A stretch of DNA of 13,659 nt, taken from Bacteroidales bacterium. GTDB lineage: Bacteria > Bacteroidota > Bacteroidia > Bacteroidales > UBA932. The position numbers were made by a program, and so were the translations under genes. Below are positions 8,205 through 13,659 of this stretch, one piece after another. The notes beneath the pieces are model-generated. The model made no database searches, was not told the origin of the DNA, and worked only from the letters and a program-made list of their open reading frames with translations. The number at the start of each line of letters is the position of its first letter. The first letter of the stretch is position 1. The stretch is taken from the NCBI GenBank assembly GCA_004552965.1, contig SFMU01000052.1, positions 1 to 13,659 of the forward strand. The letters run 5' to 3'.

Positions 8205-8547
8205 TTCGGCACGGCACCATCGCCCAGAAGTACCTCAGGGGTATGCTCGCGTGGCAAAGAGTTCTTCTGACCGGTCTACGGCACGGCGACCCTGCCCACA
8301 GATGCCTCAGTGGCATCCCCGCGTGGCGAAGCGTTCTTCTGACCGTCCTTCGGCACGATGACCCTGCCCACAGATGCCTCAGTGGCATCCTCGCGTGGCA
8401 AAGATTTCTTCTGACCGGTCTTCGGCACGGCACCCCTGCCCACAGATGCCTCAGTGGCATCCCCGCGTGGCGAAGGGGGCTCCTGGACGGTCTTCGGCAC
8501 GGCGACCTTGCCCACAGGTGCTCCAGAGGCATCCTCGCGTGGCGGCG
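8205..8547 (-). repeat. Left 72-bp tandem repeat array (five units)
   Basis: Five head-to-tail units start at 8205, 8277, 8349, 8421 and 8493 (anchor TTCGGCACGG or close variants), each exactly 72 bp from the next; the fifth fades after about 8547. The three middle units are most alike and the outer two are more diverged. Each of the inner units holds the hairpin GATGCCTCAGTGGCATC (6-bp stem, 5-nt loop), and units 2, 4 and 5 hold the imperfect hairpin GGCAC..TGCC. Compared with the array to the right of GH20, the same sequence is on the opposite strand, hence the minus assignment. Units are contiguous without unique spacers, so this is not CRISPR. Because 72 is divisible by 3 and the DNA is GC-rich, several frames stay open; I do not regard them as genes. 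Confidence 0.92.
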
Positions 8548-8549
8548 AA

Positions 8550-8580
8550 TTGGCAGAATGTCTTTTTTTTCGTTTCTTTG
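8550..8580 (+). promoter_or_regulatory. Probable promoter of the GH20 gene
   Basis: TTG (8550-8552), a 20-nt spacer and TTTCTTTG (8573-8580) fit the Bacteroides -33/-7 layout, with one mismatch to TAnnTTTG at the second base. The spacer includes a run of eight T. Transcription would begin near 8587, about 50 nt before the GH20 ATG. The -33 element lies just after the end of the repeat array. Confidence 0.5.
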
Positions 8581-8584
8581 TGGT

Positions 8585-8610
8585 TCCGGAAGATGGCGGC
8601 ATCTCCCGGA
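8585..8610 (+). promoter_or_regulatory. Strong hairpin in GH20 5' leader
   Basis: Arms TCCGG (8585-8589) and CCGGA (8606-8610), then one A/C mismatch, then AGATG (8591-8595) and CATCT (8600-8604) around the loop GCGG make a 10-bp stem in 26 nt. It lies at or just after the predicted transcription start and 28 nt before the ATG. There is no T-run after it, so it is more likely a leader structure than a terminator. The role is unknown. Confidence 0.5.
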
Positions 8611-8638
8611 CTTGCGTAATCACAAATGACACGAAAAC

Positions 8639-10729
8639 ATGAAAAGGCTTCCATTCCTCACTCATCTGCTTGTCGCATTCGTACTTGCACCCGTCCTGGC
8701 TTCGGCTCAGGGCACCGGCACACTGGCTTCCGGAAAGCTTCCGCTTGTCCCTTACCCATCTGAAATCACGGTCGGTGACACGGATTTCACAATCGGCTCC
8801 ACCTGCCGGATAGGGATAACATCCGGGAGTGAAGAGGATGCCTTTGCCGTTTCCACATTCACGGACGAACATGATGGAACGCAGTGGCAGGTCCGCAACG
8901 GATCCTCGTTCAGGCGGGGAGGCATCACAGTCGCCCGTATCGGACAGGACAAGGCCACGGACAAGGTTTTGTCTCAGGCCGGACTCGTTCCGGATGAAAA
9001 TTCAGACGAGTCCTATGTTCTTCTGTCCGACGAAGAGAAAGTAATCATCGGCGCCAGGACGTCTGCCGGAATATTCTATGGCATCCAGACTCTCCGTCAG
9101 CTGACATATTCCGACTCCGAAGGCAATGTCAGAGTGCGTGCCGCCAGGATCGCAGATGCCCCGGCTCTCAGGTACCGCTGGATCCAGGACGACTGGAACC
9201 GCGGGCCTATTCCCACCGTCGAATATGTCAAGAAGCAGATCCGCATCCTCTCGGAGTACAAGATCAATGGCTACTGCATCTACGCCGAGAACATATTCAA
9301 GTCTGAGAAGTACCCTCAGATCAACATGCGCGGCGCAGTCGTGACTCCGGAAGAAATCCGCGAACTTGTCGAATATGCCGGGAAATACCACATCGAACTC
9401 GTTCCGCAGCAGGAATGCCTGGGACACATGCACTACACTCTTCGCGAGGGTGGCTTCGATGACATTGCGGAGCGTCCGCGCGGCCAGATAGTCAGCCCGG
9501 CCGTCGAACGCACCTACACCTTTCTCAATGACTATCTGAGTGAAATCGTTCCGAACTTCAGGAGCGGATTCGTCCACGTCGGTTGCGATGAAGCTTTCGA
9601 GCTCGGTCTCGGGAAGAGTCGCTCGATGGTGGAGGAAATGGGGCTTGACGGAGCCTTCTTCCATCACATGGACCGGGTCATGAACCTCCCTGCAATCAAG
9701 GACAAAAAGGTCCTCTTCTGGGCAGACGTGGCCGCGAACAAACCTGACATCGACCTCTCTGTCCTTCCGGACAATGCCGTGGCGGTCGCCTGGGAGTATC
9801 TTCCGTTGGACAATTACGAATATTACCTCCCTCAGCTCCGCAGGAACGGCATTCCTTTCTTCGTGGCTCCGGGAGCATTCTGGTCGACCAGGGTCTTCCC
9901 TGATTTCAGCAACCACATGGTCAACATCAGAGGCTTTGTCCGTGACGGCAAGAAATACGGGGCAATCGGTATGCTCTGCTGCAATTGGGATGACATGGGT
10001 GAGGACCTGTTCGACGTCGGCTGGCTGGGGATGACTTTTGCCGCCGCCTGCGCCTGGCAGAAAGAACAGGAGACCAGCATCGAAGAATTCAGGCAGGCCT
10101 TCGACTGGGCCTTCTATCGCAATGCCACCGGTCACCAGTTTGCGGACGCCATAATGGCAATTGCCGACGTCCAGAGACCGATCTCGAACGTGTTGATGGC
10201 TGACTGGATCTGGTCGGTTCCGTTTGAGCAAGTTGGAGCCGGACAGCAGAACCATCTGCAGAATCTTGATCTGGAGGGACTTCGGGCAACGGTGTCTTCC
10301 AACTACGGCAAACTGCATCAGTGCCTCTCACTTGCCCATCACAATGAAAGCACTCTGGATGCGGTGCTTTTCTGCACCCGCCGTCTGGGCTTTGTCCTGA
10401 CCAAGGCATCTCTTGCCGCCGGTCTTTCGCAGCGTTACGATGCCTTCTGCCGGGACGAGGACAACGGCAGGATCGTCAACACAGCCCTCTATGACATCGC
10501 GATGCCTCAGTGCGGTCTGATCGGCTCCCTTCGTGACTTCACCATGGAACTCAAAGACTGGCACAAGGAATTGTGGATGAAGGAGAACCGTCCTTATCAC
10601 TGGGCGATCATCGAAGAGCGTTACAACCAGCTTCTGAAAGCCTGGGACGACCAGCTGAAACTCATCAACCTCCATCTTGGTGACAAGTCTCCACGGGAGG
10701 AGGTGGGATTCCCTTTCTCCCGGCCTTAG
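8639..10729 (+). CDS. Exported glycoside hydrolase family 20 protein (beta-N-acetylhexosaminidase-like)
   Basis: A 696-residue GH20-type enzyme, predicted to remove terminal beta-linked N-acetylglucosamine or N-acetylgalactosamine from glycans. The signal peptide is MKRLPFLTHLLVAFVLAPVLASA with cleavage before Gln24; there is no lipobox, so it is probably periplasmic or secreted. Residues about 33-165 are the GH20b-like N-terminal domain (LPLVPYPSEITVG, then GARTSAGIFYGIQTLRQL). The catalytic barrel begins near ALRYRWIQDDWNRGP and continues through YKINGYCIYAENIF and VPQQECLGHMHY. The catalytic pair is Asp317-Glu318 in FVHVGCDEAFELGLGKS, where the common HxGGDE is HVGCDE, as I recall from a divergent HexD-like branch. 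WDDMGED follows near residue 450. The C-terminal 200 residues are helical and unassigned. It is divergent from the SusC operon and may serve it, but it has its own promoter and sits between inverted repeat arrays. Family call firm; exact substrate unknown. Confidence 0.9.
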   Translation: MKRLPFLTHLLVAFVLAPVLASAQGTGTLASGKLPLVPYPSEITVGDTDFTIGSTCRIGITSGSEEDAFAVSTFTDEHDGTQWQVRNGSSFRRGGITVARIGQDKATDKVLSQAGLVPDENSDESYVLLSDEEKVIIGARTSAGIFYGIQTLRQLTYSDSEGNVRVRAARIADAPALRYRWIQDDWNRGPIPTVEYVKKQIRILSEYKINGYCIYAENIFKSEKYPQINMRGAVVTPEEIRELVEYAGKYHIELVPQQECLGHMHYTLREGGFDDIAERPRGQIVSPAVERTYTFLNDYLSEIVPNFRSGFVHVGCDEAFELGLGKSRSMVEEMGLDGAFFHHMDRVMNLPAIKDKKVLFWADVAANKPDIDLSVLPDNAVAVAWEYLPLDNYEYYLPQLRRNGIPFFVAPGAFWSTRVFPDFSNHMVNIRGFVRDGKKYGAIGMLCCNWDDMGEDLFDVGWLGMTFAAACAWQKEQETSIEEFRQAFDWAFYRNATGHQFADAIMAIADVQRPISNVLMADWIWSVPFEQVGAGQQNHLQNLDLEGLRATVSSNYGKLHQCLSLAHHNESTLDAVLFCTRRLGFVLTKASLAAGLSQRYDAFCRDEDNGRIVNTALYDIAMPQCGLIGSLRDFTMELKDWHKELWMKENRPYHWAIIEERYNQLLKAWDDQLKLINLHLGDKSPREEVGFPFSRP

Positions 10730-10746
10730 CCTGAAGCGGATCGGCC

Positions 10747-11031
10747 GGGGTACCTGTGGGCAGGGTCGCCGTGCCGAATGGATCCATTACCACCGGCCAG
10801 GTATCGTTCAATGCCCGGTTTCAGACCGCTTTGCCACGCAGGGATGCCTCTGGGGTACCTGTGGGCAGGGTCGCTGTGCCGAAGGGCTCTCAGAAGACCG
10901 CTTTGCCACGCAGGGATGGCTCTGAGGTACTTGTAGGCAGGGTTGCCGTGCCGAAGAGCTCTCAGAAGACCGCTTCGCCACGCAGGGATGGCTCTGAAGT
11001 ACCTGTGGGCAGGGTCGCCGTGCCGAAGGGC
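10747..11031 (+). repeat. Right 72-bp tandem repeat array, inverted relative to the left array
   Basis: Anchor GTGCCGAA occurs at 10771, 10876, 10948 and 11020, giving spacings of 105, 72 and 72. The first interval is one 72-bp unit plus 33 extra bases (roughly 10780-10830), and the first unit is partial. Each unit carries the 17-nt imperfect hairpin GGCAGGGTCGCCGTGCC or a close variant. The sequence is the reverse complement of the left-array family, though units within an array resemble each other more than those across arrays. The array starts 17 nt after the GH20 stop and ends a few bases before the LOG stop, so it is the entire 3' gap between two convergent genes. No T-run follows the hairpins, so I do not list them as terminators, but the position allows such a role. 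Confidence 0.92.
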
Positions 11032-11037
11032 ACTTTC

Positions 11038-11625
11038 CTAAAGGGATTCGTTTTTACGGGGATCGAACCGGGATATTCCTGCGAACTGGCGGGTGTAGGC
11101 TTCGATGTGCTCCTGAAGCAGTTGCCCGACTTCCTCGGGGGTGTCGGCGCCATAGACCCTGTCGTCGGGGATTTCCGGATATCGGATTCTTCCGTCGATT
11201 CTCCGGTCGGCAAGTTCGGCTGACCAGCCGGGAACGGTACGGTAGGCGATGATCAGTTTCAGGGTGCTCCAGGCCGCTGCCATCTCCATCAGGGTGCCGG
11301 CGCCTCCTCCGATCGCTATCACGGCATCGGCGCAGCCTGTCATTCCGTTGCGGATGATGTCCAGGCCTGTAGGTATGAGGATGTCGACATATTCATTGGC
11401 CTTGGTCCTGTCGAAGGATGGGAGGATGCCGATCGTGTCGCCTTCGCGGTAGCTCTTCGAGGCATGCGCTCCGGCGCAGACTGCCTCCATGATGCCTCCC
11501 ATGCCGCCACTCTGGACACGGTAGCCCCTGTCCACGAGCATTTTGCCTGTCTCGAATGCGAGTTTGTATTTGAATGAATCCGGATCTGCCGAGGCATCTC
11601 CGAGCACTGCTACTGTCTTTCTCAT
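11038..11625 (-). CDS. LOG-family (TIGR00725-like) Rossmann-fold protein
   Basis: A 195-residue SLOG/LOG superfamily protein. ATG 11625 is chosen because it opens directly on the first Rossmann strand (MRKTVAVLGD). The frame stays open to 11838, but the extra 71 residues are encoded by the helicase leader repeats and promoter region. The nucleotide-binding motifs are SGGMGGIMEAVCAGA (residues 39-53) and GGGAGTLME (106-114), the latter matching the family PGGxGTxxE with Gly in place of Pro. VDILIPTGLDIIRN and ADAVIAIGGG fit the TIGR00725 branch as I remember it. Relatives include cytokinin-activating phosphoribohydrolases, but this branch is mostly uncharacterised; binding of a nucleotide-like ligand is likely and the reaction is unproven. 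Cytoplasmic. It converges with GH20 and diverges from the helicase. Confidence 0.92.
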   Translation of the reverse strand: MRKTVAVLGDASADPDSFKYKLAFETGKMLVDRGYRVQSGGMGGIMEAVCAGAHASKSYREGDTIGILPSFDRTKANEYVDILIPTGLDIIRNGMTGCADAVIAIGGGAGTLMEMAAAWSTLKLIIAYRTVPGWSAELADRRIDGRIRYPEIPDDRVYGADTPEEVGQLLQEHIEAYTRQFAGISRFDPRKNESL

Positions 11626-11661
11626 ATTCAATGGAATTCTTGATTTCGGTTTAGTAATCCT

Positions 11662-11669
11662 CAAAAATA
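11662..11669 (-). promoter_or_regulatory. Probable -7 element of LOG gene promoter
   Basis: TATTTTTG on the minus strand fits TAnnTTTG exactly and lies 36 nt upstream of ATG 11625, predicting a leader of about 30 nt. A convincing -33 TTG at the right distance is not seen; only a T-rich stretch is. It is 30 bp from the helicase -7 element on the other strand. Confidence 0.5.
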
Positions 11670-11699
11670 GGCATTTTTTCCCGTTATCGGTAAAATGAC

Positions 11700-11707
11700 T
11701 ATCTTTG
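11700..11707 (+). promoter_or_regulatory. Probable -7 element of helicase promoter
   Basis: TATCTTTG fits TAnnTTTG exactly. Upstream at the expected -33 distance is a T-run (about 11674-11679) rather than TTG. Transcription would begin near 11714, giving a leader of about 115 nt that contains hairpins and the 12-bp repeats. The two divergent promoters share their upstream halves. Confidence 0.55.
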
Positions 11708-11715
11708 CGGCCTTT

Positions 11716-11742
11716 GGAATCTTCGCCGAAGCGGAGTTCCGC
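11716..11742 (+). promoter_or_regulatory. Paired small hairpins at 5' end of helicase leader
   Basis: CTTC/GAAG around loop GCC (11721-11731) is followed by GCGG/CCGC around loop AGTT (11731-11742). An outer pairing GGAAT/GTTCC (11716-11720 with 11736-11740) competes with the second hairpin. The element lies at the predicted start of the transcript. Seen by eye; function unknown. Confidence 0.35.
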
Positions 11743-11825
11743 AATCCATGCGATGTGCAATGCGATATGCAATTTGATATTCAATGCCGTATGCAATCCA
11801 TGCTCATGCAATATGCAATCCATGC
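11741..11825 (+). repeat. 12-bp ATG-rich degenerate tandem repeat in helicase leader
   Basis: Four 12-bp units in exact register start at 11748, 11760, 11772 and 11784, and a fifth at 11806, with consensus ATGCGATATGCA. In addition GCAATCCATGC occurs three times (11741, 11793, 11815). The region contains several ATG codons; those at 11748 and 11760 are in frame with the helicase start but meet TGA at 11775, making a nine-codon reading frame, while ATG 11784 is open into the helicase. It ends directly at the chosen start. Confidence 0.8.
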
Positions 11826-11828
11826 CAT

Positions 11829-13556
11829 ATGAAGACATTTGAAGAATTGGGCCTGATGCCCGAACTGCTCAGCGCAATCAGTGAGCTCGGCTACGAGACC
11901 CCGATGCCTGTCCAGGAAGAAGTTATTCCTTATCTGCTTGAAGCGGACCATGATCTTGTCGCCCTTGCCCAGACCGGTACCGGCAAGACGGCAGCCTTCG
12001 GCCTTCCGTTGCTGCAGAAGACAGACATCTCTGAGAACAAACCACAGGCTCTTGTGCTGAGTCCGACCAGGGAACTCTGCATCCAGATTGCCGAGGATCT
12101 GAGGGAATATTCGAAGCATCTCGGGGGCGTCCACATCGTCCCTGTCTACGGAGGTGCGAGCATCCGGAACCAGATCTATGAGCTCCGCAGAGGGGCGCAC
12201 ATCATCGTGGCCACCCCGGGACGCCTTCTGGACCTCATCCGGAAGGGAGAGGCGGATCTTTCCTGCGTCAGGCAGGTCGTGATGGATGAGGCTGACGAGA
12301 TGCTGAACATGGGTTTCATAGAAGACATCAACTCCATTCTGGCCTCCGTTCCATCGGAGAGGAGCACAATGCTCTTCTCGGCCACCATGCCTGAAGAGAT
12401 CGGTGAGCTGTCCCTCAAGTACATGAAGCAGCCGCGCGAAATAGTCATCGGGCGCAGGAACGAAGGCACCGCATCGGTCCGCCACGTCTGCTACACCGTG
12501 CATGCCAGGGACAAGTACCGCACCCTCAAGAGGATAGCTGATTTCTATCCGAGAATATACGGAATCATATTCTGTCGCACAAAGGCCGAGACCCAGGAAA
12601 TCTCCGAGCGCCTCATCAGGGACGGCTACAATGTGGATGCCCTCCACGGGGACCTTTCGCAGCAGCAGAGGGACTATGTGATGAACCGCTTCCGTCTGCA
12701 CAACATCCAGCTTCTCGTGGCGACTGACGTTGCCGCCAGGGGAATCGATGTGGATGACCTGACACACATCATCAATTATTCCCTCCCAGATGAAACCGAA
12801 GTCTATACCCACCGCAGCGGCAGGACCGGCAGGGCGGGGAAGACGGGTATCTCGATTGCCATCATAAACATGAAGGAGGTCGGCAGAATCAAGGCCATCG
12901 AGAAGATCATCGGCAAGAAATTCGAAATCGGCAAGATACCTTCCGGTAACGAGATCTGCAAGAAGCAGATTTTCAATCTGATCGACAGGATTGAAAAAGT
13001 TGAGGTCAATGAAGATGAAGTGGCAGAGATTTTGCCGTCAGTCTATTCCAGGCTCCAGTGGCTTGACAAGGAAGAACTGGTCAAGAGGCTTGTGTCCCTC
13101 GAATTCAGCCGCCTGATCGACTACTACCAGGAGGATGAGGACTTCGATGCAGGCAACCACACCGAGACCCGTAAGGACCGGGTCAGGAAGACCTCGGGGC
13201 AGGCTCCGGAATCTTTCTCGAAACTGTTTCTCAATCTCGGGAAGATGGACGGGCTGAATCCCCAGAAACTGCTGATGATGGTCAACCGTACGGTTCCTGA
13301 CGATGTGGAGATCGGCCGGATCGACCTTTTCTCCCGTCACTCGGTCTTCGAAGTCCAGAGCGACATGGCCCGCAGCGTAATCGACGGCCTGATGACCCTG
13401 AAAAGGAACGGACGCCAGATCAAGGTCGACTACGCGACCGAGGAGCAGGTCGCCCGCCAGCTCGAACGCAAGAAGCAGCGCAAGGACGCCCGCAGCGCCT
13501 CAAGGAAGGACCGGAGCGATGCAGGGAAGGCAGACCAGGGCGCTGCAAGGAAGTAA
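11829..13556 (+). CDS. DEAD-box ATP-dependent RNA helicase (DeaD/CsdA-like)
   Basis: A 575-residue cytoplasmic RNA helicase, likely acting in ribosome assembly, RNA decay or cold adaptation as its relatives do. ATG 11829 (MKTFEELGL) is chosen because the Q-motif region begins right after it; the in-frame ATG 11784 would add 15 residues encoded by leader repeats. Motifs in order: Q motif with ETPMPVQEEVIP, motif I AQTGTGKT (47-54, Lys53), PTRELCIQ, TPGRLLD, motif II DEAD (153-156), motif III SAT (184-186), FCRTKAET, ATDVAARGIDVDDL and motif VI HRSGRTGR (328-335). Residues about 463-536 (LFLNLGKMDGLNPQKLLMMV to GRQIKVDYA) form a DbpA-type RNA-binding domain. The last 40 residues are a Lys/Arg/Ser/Ala-rich disordered tail, partly encoded by a 45-bp repeat that continues past the stop. 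All catalytic motifs are intact. Confidence 0.97.
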   Translation: MKTFEELGLMPELLSAISELGYETPMPVQEEVIPYLLEADHDLVALAQTGTGKTAAFGLPLLQKTDISENKPQALVLSPTRELCIQIAEDLREYSKHLGGVHIVPVYGGASIRNQIYELRRGAHIIVATPGRLLDLIRKGEADLSCVRQVVMDEADEMLNMGFIEDINSILASVPSERSTMLFSATMPEEIGELSLKYMKQPREIVIGRRNEGTASVRHVCYTVHARDKYRTLKRIADFYPRIYGIIFCRTKAETQEISERLIRDGYNVDALHGDLSQQQRDYVMNRFRLHNIQLLVATDVAARGIDVDDLTHIINYSLPDETEVYTHRSGRTGRAGKTGISIAIINMKEVGRIKAIEKIIGKKFEIGKIPSGNEICKKQIFNLIDRIEKVEVNEDEVAEILPSVYSRLQWLDKEELVKRLVSLEFSRLIDYYQEDEDFDAGNHTETRKDRVRKTSGQAPESFSKLFLNLGKMDGLNPQKLLMMVNRTVPDDVEIGRIDLFSRHSVFEVQSDMARSVIDGLMTLKRNGRQIKVDYATEEQVARQLERKKQRKDARSASRKDRSDAGKADQGAARK

Positions 13557-13659
13557 CGGAGCGCAGAAGGAAAGGACTCGCTCGCAGCAGGGAAAGACGT
13601 CCGGAGCGTTTCAGTAAAGGCAACCCAGGGCGCTGCAAGGAAGTAACGGAGTGCAGAAG
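13502..13659 (+). repeat. 45-bp tandem repeat crossing the helicase stop codon
   Basis: The motif CGGAG(C/T)G recurs at 13512, 13557, 13602 and 13647, exactly 45 bp apart. A stronger 90-bp relationship joins 13511-13569 with 13601-13659 (52 of 59 bases equal by my count), including a perfect copy of the bases around the helicase stop. The array starts inside the last 18 codons of the helicase and runs to the window edge, so its full length is unknown. The 100 nt after the stop contain only this repeat, with no visible terminator. Confidence 0.85.

Noticed and set aside
8205..8547. CRISPR array
   Set aside because: Units are contiguous 72-mers that diverge gradually, with no short identical repeats separated by unique spacers and no cas genes.
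8182..8872. Open frames of 80-200 codons across the left repeat array on both strands, including a 198-codon minus frame
   Set aside because: The 72-bp period is divisible by 3 and the DNA is GC-rich, so several frames stay open together. The largest overlaps the GH20 signal-peptide region antisense and has no plausible start or domain.
9002..10318. 438-codon minus-strand frame inside the GH20 gene
   Set aside because: Antisense shadow of the GH20 catalytic domain; no recognisable domain.
8205..11031. Composite transposon or insertion element around GH20
   Set aside because: No transposase, integrase, clean terminal inverted repeats or target-site duplication is visible; the inverted parts are multi-unit arrays of diverged copies.
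10756..11223. 155-codon plus-strand frame through the right repeat array
   Set aside because: It runs from the repeats into the antisense of the conserved LOG gene; only the short VGRVAVPK core question is kept as a finding.
11626..11838. 71-residue N-terminal extension of the LOG protein
   Set aside because: It would be encoded by the divergent promoter region and the helicase leader repeats; the family fold begins at MRKTVAVLGD.
11781..12812. 343-codon minus-strand frame inside the helicase
   Set aside because: Antisense of conserved helicase motifs; no recognisable domain.

Overview
This window looks like a GC-rich member of the Bacteroidota, most likely order Bacteroidales. The evidence is a SusC/SusD pair followed by surface lipoproteins, promoter-like sites of the Bacteroides type (TAnnTTTG at -7, in two cases with TTG about 20 nt upstream), sparse Shine-Dalgarno sequences, and a DEAD-box helicase with a DbpA-type RNA-binding domain. 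Species cannot be told from the sequence alone.

Left part, 1-8047, all minus strand: one tightly packed glycan-uptake style operon. In transcription order it is SusC-like TonB-dependent transporter (7906-5009), SusD-like binding lipoprotein (5004-3496), a 301-residue lipoprotein (3493-2588), a roughly 640-residue lipoprotein with BACON/Ig-like features (2493-565), and a fifth lipoprotein that starts at 503 and runs off the left edge. Spacers are 4, 2, about 94 and 61 nt. A good promoter (8016-8047) and a possible leader stem-loop precede SusC. SusC/SusD would form the outer-membrane import complex, and the three lipoproteins are probably surface-exposed accessory proteins. No regulator and no glycosidase lies inside the visible operon, so the substrate is unknown.

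Middle, 8048-11037: a divergently transcribed GH20 family protein (8639-10729, exported beta-N-acetylhexosaminidase-like, Asp-Glu catalytic pair present). It is flanked by two arrays of a 72-bp repeat in opposite orientation. The left array (8205-8547) sits between the divergent SusC and GH20 promoters. The right array (10747-11031) fills the gap between the convergent GH20 and LOG-family genes. Each repeat carries an imperfect hairpin that most copies preserve. This is the most unusual feature of the window.

Right part, 11038-13659: a LOG-family (TIGR00725-like) nucleotide-binding protein on the minus strand and a DEAD-box RNA helicase on the plus strand, transcribed divergently from a short shared promoter region. 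The helicase leader contains a 12-bp imperfect tandem repeat rich in ATG, and its 3' end runs into a 45-bp tandem repeat that crosses the stop codon and leaves the window. A similar ATG-rich degenerate repeat lies at the start of the fourth operon gene.

Overall the genes belong to ordinary Bacteroidales families. The second look is deserved by the repeats: the inverted 72-bp arrays, the start-codon repeats and the stop-codon repeat. I found no RNA genes, transposases, CRISPR arrays or phage genes.
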